Source of the DNA: an uncultured bacterium
Lineage (GTDB): Bacteria > Bacillota_I > Bacilli_A > RFN20 > CAG-826
Assembly (NCBI GenBank): GCA_949299195.1
Contig: CASFZN010000021.1
Location: forward strand, 19,993 to 83,992
Direction: 5' to 3'
DNA length: 64,000 bases
Of the stretch, positions 36,813-49,414 are shown piece after piece. A program made the translations under genes and the position numbers. The notes beneath the pieces were generated by a model. It had not been told where the DNA came from, made no database searches, and saw only the letters and a program-made list of their open reading frames with translations. How positions within the stretch are numbered: position 1 is the first letter of the stretch; each line of letters starts with the position of its first letter.

Positions 36813-37826
36813 TTACTCTTGGCGATTTTCCTCTTCTTCTACTATTTCATCATCTTTAAGTAAGCCATTAATATATTCGCTTAAATCAAAAATACGTAAA
36901 TCATCCATTTTTTCGCCTAATCCAATAAATCTAACACTTAAATCTAATTCGTTTTTAATTGAAAAAATAATTCCGCCCTTACTAGTTCCATCCATTTTAG
37001 TAAGAATAATTCCAGTTAAAGGTAAAATTTCTTTAAATGCTTTTGCTTGTAAAACGCCGTTTTGACCAGTTGTAGCATCTAAAACTAATAAACATTCATC
37101 AAGTTTATAATCTTCTTTTTCAATAACTTTACTAATTTTTTTAAGTTCGTTCATCAAGTTAACTTTATTTTGTAATCTTCCAGCTGTATCAATAATAATT
37201 AAGTCAAAATCATGATTTTTTGCATATTCTAAACCTTTATAAACAACACTAGCTGGGTCTTCGTTATCATTTCCACTTATAATTTCAGCGTTTATTTTTT
37301 CTGCCCAATAAGTAAGTTGTTCTTTTGCTCCTGCTCTAAAAGTATCAGCAGCAATAAGTAAAACTTTTTTACCTTCTTTAATATAAAAATGAGCAAGTTT
37401 AGCAATTGAAGTTGTCTTTCCAACTCCGTTAACACCTGAAATTAAGATTACTTCTGGATGAGATTCAAAACTTAATCCAATGTTCTTCTTTTCTTTTGCT
37501 TCTTCATCTAAATATGAAGAGAATAAAATCTCAAAAAGAATTTCGTTAATTTTATCACTATCCTCAACCTTTTCTTTTTTAACTCTTTCTAAAAGGTCTT
37601 CCATTACTTTAAGAGTAAAAGAAACTCCACAGTCACTTGAAATTAAAATCTCTTCGATTTCTTCAAAGTATTCTTCATTAACTTTACGATATTTTTTATT
37701 TAATTTATTTAATCTATGTGTAAAAGCTTTTCGAGATTCTTTTAACCCCGAATCATAGACTTCATATGTTTTTTCATCTTTTTCTTTCTTAGAAAAAACG
37801 CTTATTAATTTATCAAAAAATCCCAT
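36813..37826 (-). CDS. ftsY: SRP receptor FtsY
   Basis: Membrane-side GTPase receptor of SRP. 337 residues. The acidic A domain is almost absent; N domain then G domain with SGVNGVGKTTSIAKLA near 132, IDTAGRLQNKVNLM near 210 and LTKMDGTSKGGIIFS near 275. The C-terminus has FIGLGEKMDDLRIFDLSEYI. In Bacillus smc lies between rnc and ftsY; here they are 10 bases apart and smc is missing. Confidence 0.96.
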   Translation of the reverse strand: MGFFDKLISVFSKKEKDEKTYEVYDSGLKESRKAFTHRLNKLNKKYRKVNEEYFEEIEEILISSDCGVSFTLKVMEDLLERVKKEKVEDSDKINEILFEILFSSYLDEEAKEKKNIGLSFESHPEVILISGVNGVGKTTSIAKLAHFYIKEGKKVLLIAADTFRAGAKEQLTYWAEKINAEIISGNDNEDPASVVYKGLEYAKNHDFDLIIIDTAGRLQNKVNLMNELKKISKVIEKEDYKLDECLLVLDATTGQNGVLQAKAFKEILPLTGIILTKMDGTSKGGIIFSIKNELDLSVRFIGLGEKMDDLRIFDLSEYINGLLKDDEIVEEEENRQE

Positions 37827-37835
37827 ATTTATCGA

Positions 37836-38519
37836 TTAAATAGCCTTTTTATTTAAAGCATCTTTAGCTGCCATTTGTTCAGCTCTTTTTTTAGATGCTC
37901 CGACTCCTTTACCTAATAATAAATCATTAAAATAGACTTCAACATAAAAGGTTTTATTATGTGGAGGTCCTTTTTCATCAACTACTTTATAAGAAACAGA
38001 TTCACGATGTTCCGCTTGCATTGCTTCTTGAAGGATTGATTTATAATCCTTAACATCTTCTAAAGATAAATTTTTAATATCATCATGATAGATTTTTTCA
38101 ATGAATTTTTTAACAAATTCAAAACCTTGATCTAGATAAATTGCTCCAATAACTGCTTCAAAAATATCTTCTAAAATTGAATCATTATTGAAAGCGTTTT
38201 CCTTATTTAAAGAGTGACCAATTTTAATAAATTGAGTAAATCCTTCTTTTCTAGCAAGTTTCGCTAGAGTTTTTGATTGAACTAAGCTAGCTTTAGCTTT
38301 AGTTAAATCTCCTTCAAGCATATCTTTATGATCAATATATAAATTAGAAGCAATAACAAAGGATAAAACACTATCTCCTAAAAACTCTAATCTTTCATAA
38401 TCGTAATGTGAAGTTTTAGCGTCACTATTAAAAGATGAGTGGGTAAAAGCTCTTTCATAAATCTTGCGATTATGAGGCTTTATATCGTATTTTTCAAAAA
38501 ATTTCGCCAAATCTTCCAT
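37836..38519 (-). CDS. rnc: Ribonuclease III
   Basis: Cuts double-stranded RNA, including the rRNA precursor stems. 227 residues. The catalytic signature ERLEFLGDSVLSFVIA is at about 42-57 and the second acid cluster NDSILEDIFEAVIGAIYLD near 115. A C-terminal dsRNA-binding domain (DYKSILQEAMQAE, then GVGASKKRAEQMAAKDAL) completes it. Its likely substrates, the 16S and 23S stems, are visible in this window. Confidence 0.96.
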   Translation of the reverse strand: MEDLAKFFEKYDIKPHNRKIYERAFTHSSFNSDAKTSHYDYERLEFLGDSVLSFVIASNLYIDHKDMLEGDLTKAKASLVQSKTLAKLARKEGFTQFIKIGHSLNKENAFNNDSILEDIFEAVIGAIYLDQGFEFVKKFIEKIYHDDIKNLSLEDVKDYKSILQEAMQAEHRESVSYKVVDEKGPPHNKTFYVEVYFNDLLLGKGVGASKKRAEQMAAKDALNKKAI

Positions 38520-38547
38520 AAAAATATAAATCTCTTTCTTTTTTTAA

Positions 38548-39558
38548 TTAATTATTTTCTTTTAATTTTTCTTTAACTTTTTCTACTAACTTCTTATTTC
38601 CTAAGTCGTTTGCAAGTTTAATTGCTGAAAGGAATGCTTTTTCATCACTACTTCCATGAGCTTTAATAACAATTTTATTAACTCCAATTAACATTGCGCC
38701 ACCAATATTTTTATAATTTAATTTTTCTTTAAATTCACTCATTTTGGATTTAAGTAATAATCCTGCAATTTTTGTTTTGGTTGAAGAATAAATTGCATCT
38801 TTAAGTAACGAAGTAACTAATTTTACAGTTCCTTCAGTAGTTTTTAAGAAGATATTTCCACTAAATCCATCACTAACAACAACATCAGCATTACCACTTA
38901 AAACTTCTCTTCCTTCAATATTTCCAACAAAATTGATTCTGGAATCATTTTTTAAAAGTTGATGAGCTTCTTTATGTTCATTTCTTCCTTTTTCTTCTTC
39001 AGTACCATTATTTAATAAAAATACCTTTGGTTTAGCTTCATTAAATGCAAGATTATAATAAATAGAACCAAGTAAACCGAATTGAGCTAATTCTTCAGCA
39101 GTATTTTCTAAATTAGCACCTAAATCAAGCATAACTGTCTTTTTATTTTCAATATATGTAGGAAGTGTGGTAATTAATCCAGGTCTTTTTACTCCTTCAA
39201 TTCGTTTAATTTTAAAGATTGAAGCTGTTAATAAAGCTCCAGTTGATCCTGCAGAAATTATTGAATCGTAATCATTATCAAGTAATTCTTTAACGGCTAC
39301 CATTAAAGAAGATTCCTTATCTTTTAAAGCTGACATTGGGTCAACATCCATTGCGACAACGGTTTTAGATTTAACTAACTTTATATATGGCTTATCTTTA
39401 ACTTCGCTTAAACTTTCTAACGCTTTATTATCTCCAACAAGAATAAAAGAATCGTTATTTTCGTCTATTTTTACGCTATTTAAATAAGATTTGATAGCTT
39501 TAATAGTAATTTCACTACCAGCATCTCCACCCATTAAATCAATAACAATCTTACTCAT
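38548..39558 (-). CDS. plsX: Phosphate acyltransferase PlsX
   Basis: Makes acyl-phosphate from acyl-ACP for PlsY, the first step of phospholipid synthesis in Bacillota. 336 residues. Segments IDLMGGDAGSEITIKAIKSY, MDVDPMSALKDKESSLMVAV, SAGSTGALLTASIFKIKRIE, and VVSDGFSGNIFLKTTEGTVK are the family landmarks. acpP, fabD and fabG, usually between plsX and rnc, are absent. Confidence 0.96.
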   Translation of the reverse strand: MSKIVIDLMGGDAGSEITIKAIKSYLNSVKIDENNDSFILVGDNKALESLSEVKDKPYIKLVKSKTVVAMDVDPMSALKDKESSLMVAVKELLDNDYDSIISAGSTGALLTASIFKIKRIEGVKRPGLITTLPTYIENKKTVMLDLGANLENTAEELAQFGLLGSIYYNLAFNEAKPKVFLLNNGTEEEKGRNEHKEAHQLLKNDSRINFVGNIEGREVLSGNADVVVSDGFSGNIFLKTTEGTVKLVTSLLKDAIYSSTKTKIAGLLLKSKMSEFKEKLNYKNIGGAMLIGVNKIVIKAHGSSDEKAFLSAIKLANDLGNKKLVEKVKEKLKENN

Positions 39559-39606
39559 AAATATTTAATTTTCTCCTATTAATTCTTATTCTTTTTTTAT
39601 GAATAC

Positions 39607-39629
39607 AACCACCAAAACATTTGGTGGTT
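39607..39629. other. Hairpin between fakA and plsX
   Basis: AACCACCAAA and TTTGGTGGTT pair around 3 bases. There is no T run on either side, so it is a weak terminator or a processing hairpin. Confidence 0.5.
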
Positions 39630-39660
39630 ATACAAAAAGTAATTAATTATTTATTTTAAT

Positions 39661-41361
39661 TTATTCAACACCTAAAAGGAATGAATAAACTGGTTGATTT
39701 CCTTCTCTTAAATCAAGTTCTACAAGAGGGAATTCTTTTTCAAATTTCTTTAATATTTTATCAGCTTCTTTTTTAGTAACATCATCACCCATTAAAATGG
39801 TAACTACGCTACTATCTTCATCAATAACACTATTTAAAAGTGCAAATAAAGCATCAAGTTTATCTTTATGGGAAGAGATAATATCTTTTGTTTCTCTAAT
39901 TGCCATAAATTCACCTTTTTTAATATGAACATTATTAAGGTTGGTATCTTTAATTGAATAAGTAACTGCTCCTGATTTAACACTACCAATAGCTTCAGTT
40001 AAAGTTTCTTCATTTTCCTCTTTTGATAATTCGCTATTAAAATTCATAGCACTAACAACACCTTGCATAATAGTTTTAGTAGGAACAACTACGACATCTT
40101 GTTTTTCACCTAAAATTTCTTTAGCTTGTCTTGCACTCATTAAAATATTTGAGTTATTTGGGAAAATAAAGACAGTTTCAGCATTAACTTTTTCAGCCGC
40201 ATCAATAAAATCTTGAGCTGAAGGGTTATTGGTTTGACCGCCATTTACAAGTTCATCAACGCCAACGCTTTTAAATAATTCATCAACGCCTTTTCCGCTA
40301 CTAGTTGCGATTAAAGCGTATTTTTTTCTTTCTTTTTTGGTGTCTTTAACAATTAAAGGAGCGGTTTTTAAATCACTCTTATCAATTTCGCCATTTTTAG
40401 ATTCATCATTAACTAAAATTTCATGGTGTTGTTCGGTCATATTTTCACATTTAATACGTTTAAATTCACCGAATTCTTGGGCATAATTTAAAATTACACC
40501 TGGGCGGAGAGTATGAACATGAACCTTAACAAAATCTTCATCATCAATAACTACTAACGAGTTACCATGACTTGATAAATAGTTAACAAACCTAGCTCTA
40601 TTAAAGACTCTTTTTCCGTTATCACTTTCTAAATGTAAGACAAATTCAGTACAATATCCGAATTCTTCTTCTTCAAACTTAGCTTGAACTGCATGTTCAA
40701 CTTGTGGACGAGCTTCTTCTAAGGATGTTCCTTGAATTCTTTCAACCATGTTACCTAAAAGATATGATTCCATACCTTCAATAACTTTAACGAATCCGGC
40801 TCCACCACTATCAACGACTCCAACTTCTCTTAAAACAGGCAAAAGATTTGGAGTTCTTTCAAGAGAATCATTAGCAGCTTTAACATAGATTGAGAAAGCT
40901 TCTTCAATGCTCATTCTTGGAGTTAATGATTCTTTTAATTTTTGTGCTGATTCTCTAATGACTGTTAACATTGTACCTTCAACAGGTTGGATAACGCCTT
41001 TATAGGTACTTTTTGCAGCACTTTCTAAAATTTCACTTAATTCTTTGACGTCAATTTCGTTTCTACCCTTTAAAGAATCGCTAATTCCTTTAAAGTAGAA
41101 TGCTAAAATCGAACCACTATTACCATAGGAAGCGTGAATTTCAGCGCTTGCTAATAATTTTGCTATATAAGAAAGGTCTTCACTCATATTGAATTGAATA
41201 GCTTTGACCCCACTAACCATGGTTAAATTCATATTAGTTCCAGTATCACCATCTGGAATTGGGAAGACGTTTAAAGCGTCAACTTCTGGATAACTATTAT
41301 AAAGGTTATTAGATCCACTAATCACCATGTTTTTAAATATTTGTCCATCGATCGTTTTCAT
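39661..41361 (-). CDS. fakA: Fatty acid kinase FakA (YloV, DAK2/DegV type)
   Basis: Phosphorylates fatty acids carried by FakB, giving acyl-phosphate that joins the PlsX product pool. 566 residues. The DhaL-like kinase domain at about 1-200 has the nucleotide motif IPDGDTGTNMNLTM, ASYGNSGSILAFYFKG and VDSGGAGFVKVIEGM. A middle domain and a C-terminal DegV-like domain (FIFPNNSNILMSARQAKEIL, EFPLVELDLREGNQPVYSFL) follow. The place next to the Asp23-like gene and near plsX matches yloU-yloV in Bacillus. Confidence 0.93.
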   Translation of the reverse strand: MKTIDGQIFKNMVISGSNNLYNSYPEVDALNVFPIPDGDTGTNMNLTMVSGVKAIQFNMSEDLSYIAKLLASAEIHASYGNSGSILAFYFKGISDSLKGRNEIDVKELSEILESAAKSTYKGVIQPVEGTMLTVIRESAQKLKESLTPRMSIEEAFSIYVKAANDSLERTPNLLPVLREVGVVDSGGAGFVKVIEGMESYLLGNMVERIQGTSLEEARPQVEHAVQAKFEEEEFGYCTEFVLHLESDNGKRVFNRARFVNYLSSHGNSLVVIDDEDFVKVHVHTLRPGVILNYAQEFGEFKRIKCENMTEQHHEILVNDESKNGEIDKSDLKTAPLIVKDTKKERKKYALIATSSGKGVDELFKSVGVDELVNGGQTNNPSAQDFIDAAEKVNAETVFIFPNNSNILMSARQAKEILGEKQDVVVVPTKTIMQGVVSAMNFNSELSKEENEETLTEAIGSVKSGAVTYSIKDTNLNNVHIKKGEFMAIRETKDIISSHKDKLDALFALLNSVIDEDSSVVTILMGDDVTKKEADKILKKFEKEFPLVELDLREGNQPVYSFLLGVE

Positions 41362-41401
41362 TTCCTTTAAATACTCCTATTAATCGCTCTTTAAGTTTTG
41401 A

Positions 41402-41449
41402 AAATAGCCCTTGATTAATACCTACTTTTTTATCAATAAACGACTATTT
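41402..41449 (-). promoter_or_regulatory. Folded leader before fakA
   Basis: The minus-strand RNA can form an 8-bp helix (AAATAGTC with GGCTATTT, one G-U) enclosing a 5-bp helix (TTGAT with ATCAA) about 45 bases before the ATG. Because the G-U pair exists only on the minus strand, the fold fits RNA of that strand. Function unknown. Confidence 0.35.
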
Positions 41450-41513
41450 CTTATTAATATATAAGTAACTTGCTAGTAATAATTTCTTTTTAATCAATTA
41501 AAGATTTAAAAAC

Positions 41514-41930
41514 TTAAATAATTTTTAAATCTTCAACATAAACATTGATCTTACGGTAAATCTTACCGTATTTTTGGGTTATAAAATATTCAAGTCTTTT
41601 CATGACTTCGTTCATAACTTCATTGACTCTTAAGCCATATGCAATTTGAATATGGACATTAATATCGTACTTTTTAAGTGAAGCAATACTTTCAATATTA
41701 ACGCCTTTGATATAGTTATCTTTCTTTAAAATATTATTTAAAGAAGAATTATAATCAACAAGTCCAATAACACCAAAACAAGTAGAGATAGTTTCTCCAA
41801 CAAAAGTAGCTAATTCTTTTTTAAATAAGGAAGGTAATTCTTCTTTCTTTTTAACTACTTCTTTACTTTTTTTCTCTACTTTTACGGTTTTATTAACTTT
41901 AGTTTTAACTTCTTTTTTCTTTTCTGCCAT
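41514..41930 (-). CDS. Asp23/YloU-family protein
   Basis: A 138-residue envelope-stress-type protein. A lysine-rich N-terminus (about 40 residues) is followed by the Asp23 domain with TISTCFGVIGLVDYNSSL, NVHIQIAYGLRVNEV and KINVYVEDLKI. Such proteins sit at the membrane; the exact role is not settled. It precedes fakA as yloU precedes yloV; rpmB, usual on the other side, is not seen. Confidence 0.87.
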   Translation of the reverse strand: MAEKKKEVKTKVNKTVKVEKKSKEVVKKKEELPSLFKKELATFVGETISTCFGVIGLVDYNSSLNNILKKDNYIKGVNIESIASLKKYDINVHIQIAYGLRVNEVMNEVMKRLEYFITQKYGKIYRKINVYVEDLKII

Positions 41931-42050
41931 AAATCTTTTTAATATTCTTTAAAATTTATATTCTTTTAACTATCGATATCAAATTCTATATTCGAATTTA
42001 TATCGGTAATAATTATAACATAAAATGATATAAGATAATATAAAAAAAGA

Positions 42051-42158
42051 GCCCAGCGACTTGCTATTCTTGCCTTGCGGCTACCTTCGCCATTGCAGTG
42101 CTTAACTTCTCTGTTCGGGATGGGAAGAGGTGTGTCCACTGTATCATCGTCACCAGAC
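42051..42158 (-). rRNA. rrf: 5S ribosomal RNA
   Basis: The minus strand reads from GTCTGGTGACG through CCCATCCCGAACAGAGAAG and GGTAGCCGCAAGGC to GTCGCTGGGC, the standard 5S layout with pairing ends. A run of seven T follows closely. Ends are set by pairing, within a few bases. Confidence 0.93.
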
Positions 42159-42195
42159 TCAATATTTATTTGAGAGACTACATTTTAATCAAAGT

Positions 42196-42217
42196 GTTCT
42201 CTGAAAACAAGATATTT
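42196..42217 (-). other. 23S processing stem, 3' arm
   Basis: GTTCTCTGAAAACAAGATAT is the inverse, with one change, of 45285-45306 on the other side of 23S. The two arms would form the long pre-23S stem cut by RNase III. Confidence 0.75.
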
Positions 42218-42283
42218 ATTTTATTTTGTTCTTTCTTAACCCTAATAATTTATTTTTTTAGATCTTTTAGTAAAATCTTAGAA

Positions 42284-45164
<2,881 letters not shown>

Positions 45165-45284
45165 TCATAAATTTAATTAGGCTTTTGTTAGTTTTTGTGT
45201 CTTAACAAATGTTTAACTTAAGTTCGCATTTTTTAAAACTCAATGAATTTTAATTTTTGCTTCTTAACAGAAAGAACATGTTAT

Positions 45285-45306
45285 AAATATCTTGTTTTCA
45301 AAGAAC
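45285..45306 (-). other. 23S processing stem, 5' arm
   Basis: Complementary to 42196-42217. The minus strand reads GTTCTTTGAAAACAAGATAT, also the conserved spacer box of Bacillota rRNA operons. Confidence 0.75.
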
Positions 45307-45335
45307 AGTTTTGATTAAGAGAATGCTATTCTCTC

Positions 45336-45349
45336 AAAACTAGATAGAT
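45336..45349 (-). other. 16S processing stem, 3' arm
   Basis: AAAACTAGATAGAT is the exact inverse of 47089-47102 upstream of 16S; together they bracket 16S. The 16S-23S spacer (45165-45454) contains no tRNA. Confidence 0.8.
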
Positions 45350-45454
45350 CTACTTTTTTGAAAGTGAACTGAATAATACCTAGATTTAATAAATAGGTTA
45401 TAAAAAATTTGTACAATAATGATTCCGTTTTTGGAATCAAAGTCTTTCTCCATT

Positions 45455-46988
<1,534 letters not shown>

Positions 46989-47088
46989 TTTGTATTCTAG
47001 TTCAAAATTATTCTGGTTTAAAAATTTTCAAATTTAATTTAAATCATTCAACTTAAATTAATTGACGTTCACATTTGTTTTGTTGTAC

Positions 47089-47102
47089 ATCTATCTAGTT
47101 TT
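47089..47102 (-). other. 16S processing stem, 5' arm
   Basis: Pairs over 14 bases with 45336-45349. The longer minus-strand sequence CTTTGAAAACTAGATAGATG is the Bacillota rRNA leader box. Confidence 0.8.
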
Positions 47103-47204
47103 CAAAGATCTCTTACGCGTCTATATCTCTATAGAATTAAGAAGTTTTTTTACTTATTATATACTACGTATATAATCAGTTGTCTTCTTGACGCGTGCTT
47201 GATA

Positions 47205-47234
47205 ATGATACATCAGAATCATTATTAATGTCAA
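47205..47234 (-). promoter_or_regulatory. rRNA operon promoter
   Basis: The minus strand has TTGACA (47229-47234), 18 bases, then TATCAT (47205-47210), about 215 bases before 16S. A second weaker -10 (TATAAT-like) lies nearer the gene. Confidence 0.65.
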
Positions 47235-47431
47235 TACTTTTTTTAAACTTTTTTTAAGTTTTTTTCAAAGTAACTTTTGCTTTCATAAGCACCATAAAAG
47301 CAGAGTGTCATTATCTTATACCAATATCGGAATTTTAGCAATACCCTTTTTTAAATTTTTTTTAATATTTTTTTATTAAATAAATTTTTGTCAATTAACC
47401 CTTATATATAATAAGGATGAAGGGTCAAATT

Positions 47432-48268
47432 TTAATTACGATTAGCCATTGCTCTTGCAACATATGGCAAGATTCTTAATAAGATATAAATGAAATCGTT
47501 ATATAAGGAAAAAGCAAAATATACTGCCATTGATGTTGGCAAATTTCCATTATTTGCATTGACTGCACTTCTTATTCTAAAGAAATCTACAAGAGTAATA
47601 ATTAAGGCATAAATTAATAATGCAAATTCAGCAATAAGCATTGAAATCATCATTCCTTCATTAAATACACCTGTAATTAATAAGATCCAGTTAACTAAGA
47701 AGATAAGTCCAGCACCAATTACTAATCCTAAAGCAACGGTAATTAATATTCTTACTACGGTATAAGATTTGATTAACATCGATAATAAACCCATAAGAAT
47801 GAATAATACGCTGGTAATTAAAATTGATAATGGTAAAGCTTCAACATATCCAACATAGAAGCTTAATGAAGATAAAAGGAACGATAAACAGATAACATAT
47901 AAAGTAACTAAAACAATTAAACTGCCTAAATGGTAACTTTCATCAGTTTGAACTGATGCATTTTTAAATCCGATTCCATAATATCTCCAGATCGATTTAA
48001 ACGAGATAATTATCGATAAAACTATTAATGCAATTGCTGCAATAATCGTAATTATCATATAAGTTGTTGCGTTAGCTGGTTCACTTATAGGAAAGATATT
48101 ATTAAATAAATAAGAAATTCCATAAGTTAATAATCCAGTTGCTAATAACATAATTGCAAAGAAGATATATGTTTTAGCATAAAAGTAAGTTGTTGCCTTA
48201 ATAAATGGCTTACCAGGATTTTTTAATTCCTCGTTTGTTGCGTATTGTGAATATCTATTTTCGCTCAT
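47432..48268 (-). CDS. Bax inhibitor-1/YccA-like membrane protein
   Basis: A 278-residue protein with about seven membrane helices after a polar N-terminus. The C-terminal part (LVDFFRIRSAVNAN near 225, then SLYNDFIYILLRILPYVA) resembles the BI-1 family end, where a DxQ-type segment is followed by LYLDFINLFL. Family members are implicated in Ca2+ leak or protease control; the role here is unknown. Start ATG follows AAGGAGAG. Similarity is by eye only. Confidence 0.6.
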   Translation of the reverse strand: MSENRYSQYATNEELKNPGKPFIKATTYFYAKTYIFFAIMLLATGLLTYGISYLFNNIFPISEPANATTYMIITIIAAIALIVLSIIISFKSIWRYYGIGFKNASVQTDESYHLGSLIVLVTLYVICLSFLLSSLSFYVGYVEALPLSILITSVLFILMGLLSMLIKSYTVVRILITVALGLVIGAGLIFLVNWILLITGVFNEGMMISMLIAEFALLIYALIITLVDFFRIRSAVNANNGNLPTSMAVYFAFSLYNDFIYILLRILPYVARAMANRN

Positions 48269-48398
48269 TTTTTACTCTCCTTATATAGAGTTAGAGCCTT
48301 ATGTTTGGCTAATATTTAATATAACTTTTAAAACAATTTCTGTCTATATATTTTTGTGTCAATTCAAAAAATGCGATTAAATCCACATCAATTTAATG

Positions 48399-48465
48399 CT
48401 TAGTAAGTTTTAAATTAAAAATTAGTAGACCTATAATAAGCTTTAAAAGTTTCCACGTGGAAATT
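48399..48465. repeat. CACGTG-type element, copy B
   Basis: Holds CTTAGTAAGTTTTAAA (48399-48414), the exact inverse of 28203-28218, and at 48447-48465 AAAGTTTCCACGTGGAAAT, a near-perfect palindrome. Copy A has the same parts in the other orientation with a different gap. Confidence 0.55.
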
Positions 48466-48544
48466 TTTGATTCAGAAATATAAAAATCTTTTATTTAATA
48501 AACCATAAGATCCATCAAAACAGGTATTTTGCCTTTTTTTCATA

Positions 48545-48571
48545 TAAAAACGGGGTATTTTGCCCCGTTTT
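48545..48571 (-). terminator. Terminator of gap-pgk-tpiA
   Basis: A 9-bp stem (AAAACGGGG with CCCCGTTTT), a 7-base loop and five T on the minus strand, 40 bases past tpiA. Confidence 0.9.
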
Positions 48572-48610
48572 AATGAATTAAAAAATGCTTAAATTTAGTA
48601 AAATACGATA

Positions 48611-49369
48611 TTATTCGATATTTACTAATAATTGTCTATAAGAATTAATATCGAGTGATGCTCCACCAACTAAAGCGCCATCAACATTCTTTTGAGATAA
48701 GTATTCTCTGATATTTTCAGGTTTAACACTTCCACCATAAAGAATTCTGACTTTATTAGCGGTTTTTGTATCATATAATTCTCTTAAAACTTTTCTAATG
48801 AATTTGCAGATATCTTCAGCGATTTCTTTAGAAGCATTTTTACCAGTACCAATACTCCAGATTGGTTCATAAGCAATAACAAGTTTTTTGACATCTTCTG
48901 CAGAAATATCTTTTAAACCAGTTACAATTTGTTCTTTAACAAAAGCTTTGGTTTTTCCTTCATTGAAAGTTTCTAATGATTCACCACAACAATAGATAGG
49001 AATCATATTATTAGCGAATAATGCTTTCATTTTAAGATTACATTTTTCGCTAGTTTCATTATCATATTCTCTTCTTTCACTATGACCTAAAAGGCAATAG
49101 CCAATATTGATTTCTTTTAACATTGGGATAGAAATTTCACCTGTATATGCACCTTTTTCTAAATAGTGAACATTTTGAGAAGCAACAATTAAAGAAGATT
49201 TTAAAATCTTTTTAACGCTTTCTAAGCAAAGATAAGGAACACAAACGCCCATATCAATTTTATGAGCTCTGGCTTCTTTTCCTAATTCTTTAGCTTCTTT
49301 AGCAAAAGCCTTAGCTTCGCTAATAGTTTTATTCATCTTCCAGTTGCCAAGTAATAATTTTCTTCTCAT
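48611..49369 (-). CDS. tpiA: Triosephosphate isomerase
   Basis: Interconverts dihydroxyacetone phosphate and glyceraldehyde 3-phosphate. 252 residues, TIM barrel. Lys in GNWKMNKT (about 12), catalytic His in LLGHSERREY (about 94-100), catalytic Glu in VIAYEPIWSIGTG (about 166) and the phosphate loop ILYGGSVKPEN are intact. It is last in the gap-pgk-tpiA set; gpm and eno, which follow in Bacillus, are not here. Confidence 0.97.
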   Translation of the reverse strand: MRRKLLLGNWKMNKTISEAKAFAKEAKELGKEARAHKIDMGVCVPYLCLESVKKILKSSLIVASQNVHYLEKGAYTGEISIPMLKEINIGYCLLGHSERREYDNETSEKCNLKMKALFANNMIPIYCCGESLETFNEGKTKAFVKEQIVTGLKDISAEDVKKLVIAYEPIWSIGTGKNASKEIAEDICKFIRKVLRELYDTKTANKVRILYGGSVKPENIREYLSQKNVDGALVGGASLDINSYRQLLVNIE

Positions 49370-49414
49370 ACTTAATATTTCTCTTTTTATATATAAATAT
49401 AGATAAGAAATTAA

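Larger units (their letters stand above)
46989..47431 (-). other. rRNA operon leader and promoter region, no genes
   Basis: Holds the 16S 5' processing arm (47089-47102) and the rRNA promoter. Left of the promoter the sequence to the BI-1-like stop codon is AT-rich without a reading frame or clear terminator. Confidence 0.6.
48269..48610. other. Intergenic region with CACGTG element and terminator
   Basis: No gene is seen. It contains the promoter side of the BI-1-like gene, repeat copy B (48399-48465) and the tpiA terminator. GGTATTTTGCC occurs twice here (around 48523 and 48554), once as part of that terminator. Confidence 0.5.

Noticed and set aside
45165..45454. tRNA-Ile or tRNA-Ala in the 16S-23S spacer
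   Set aside because: No cloverleaf was found on the minus strand; the spacer holds only processing stems.
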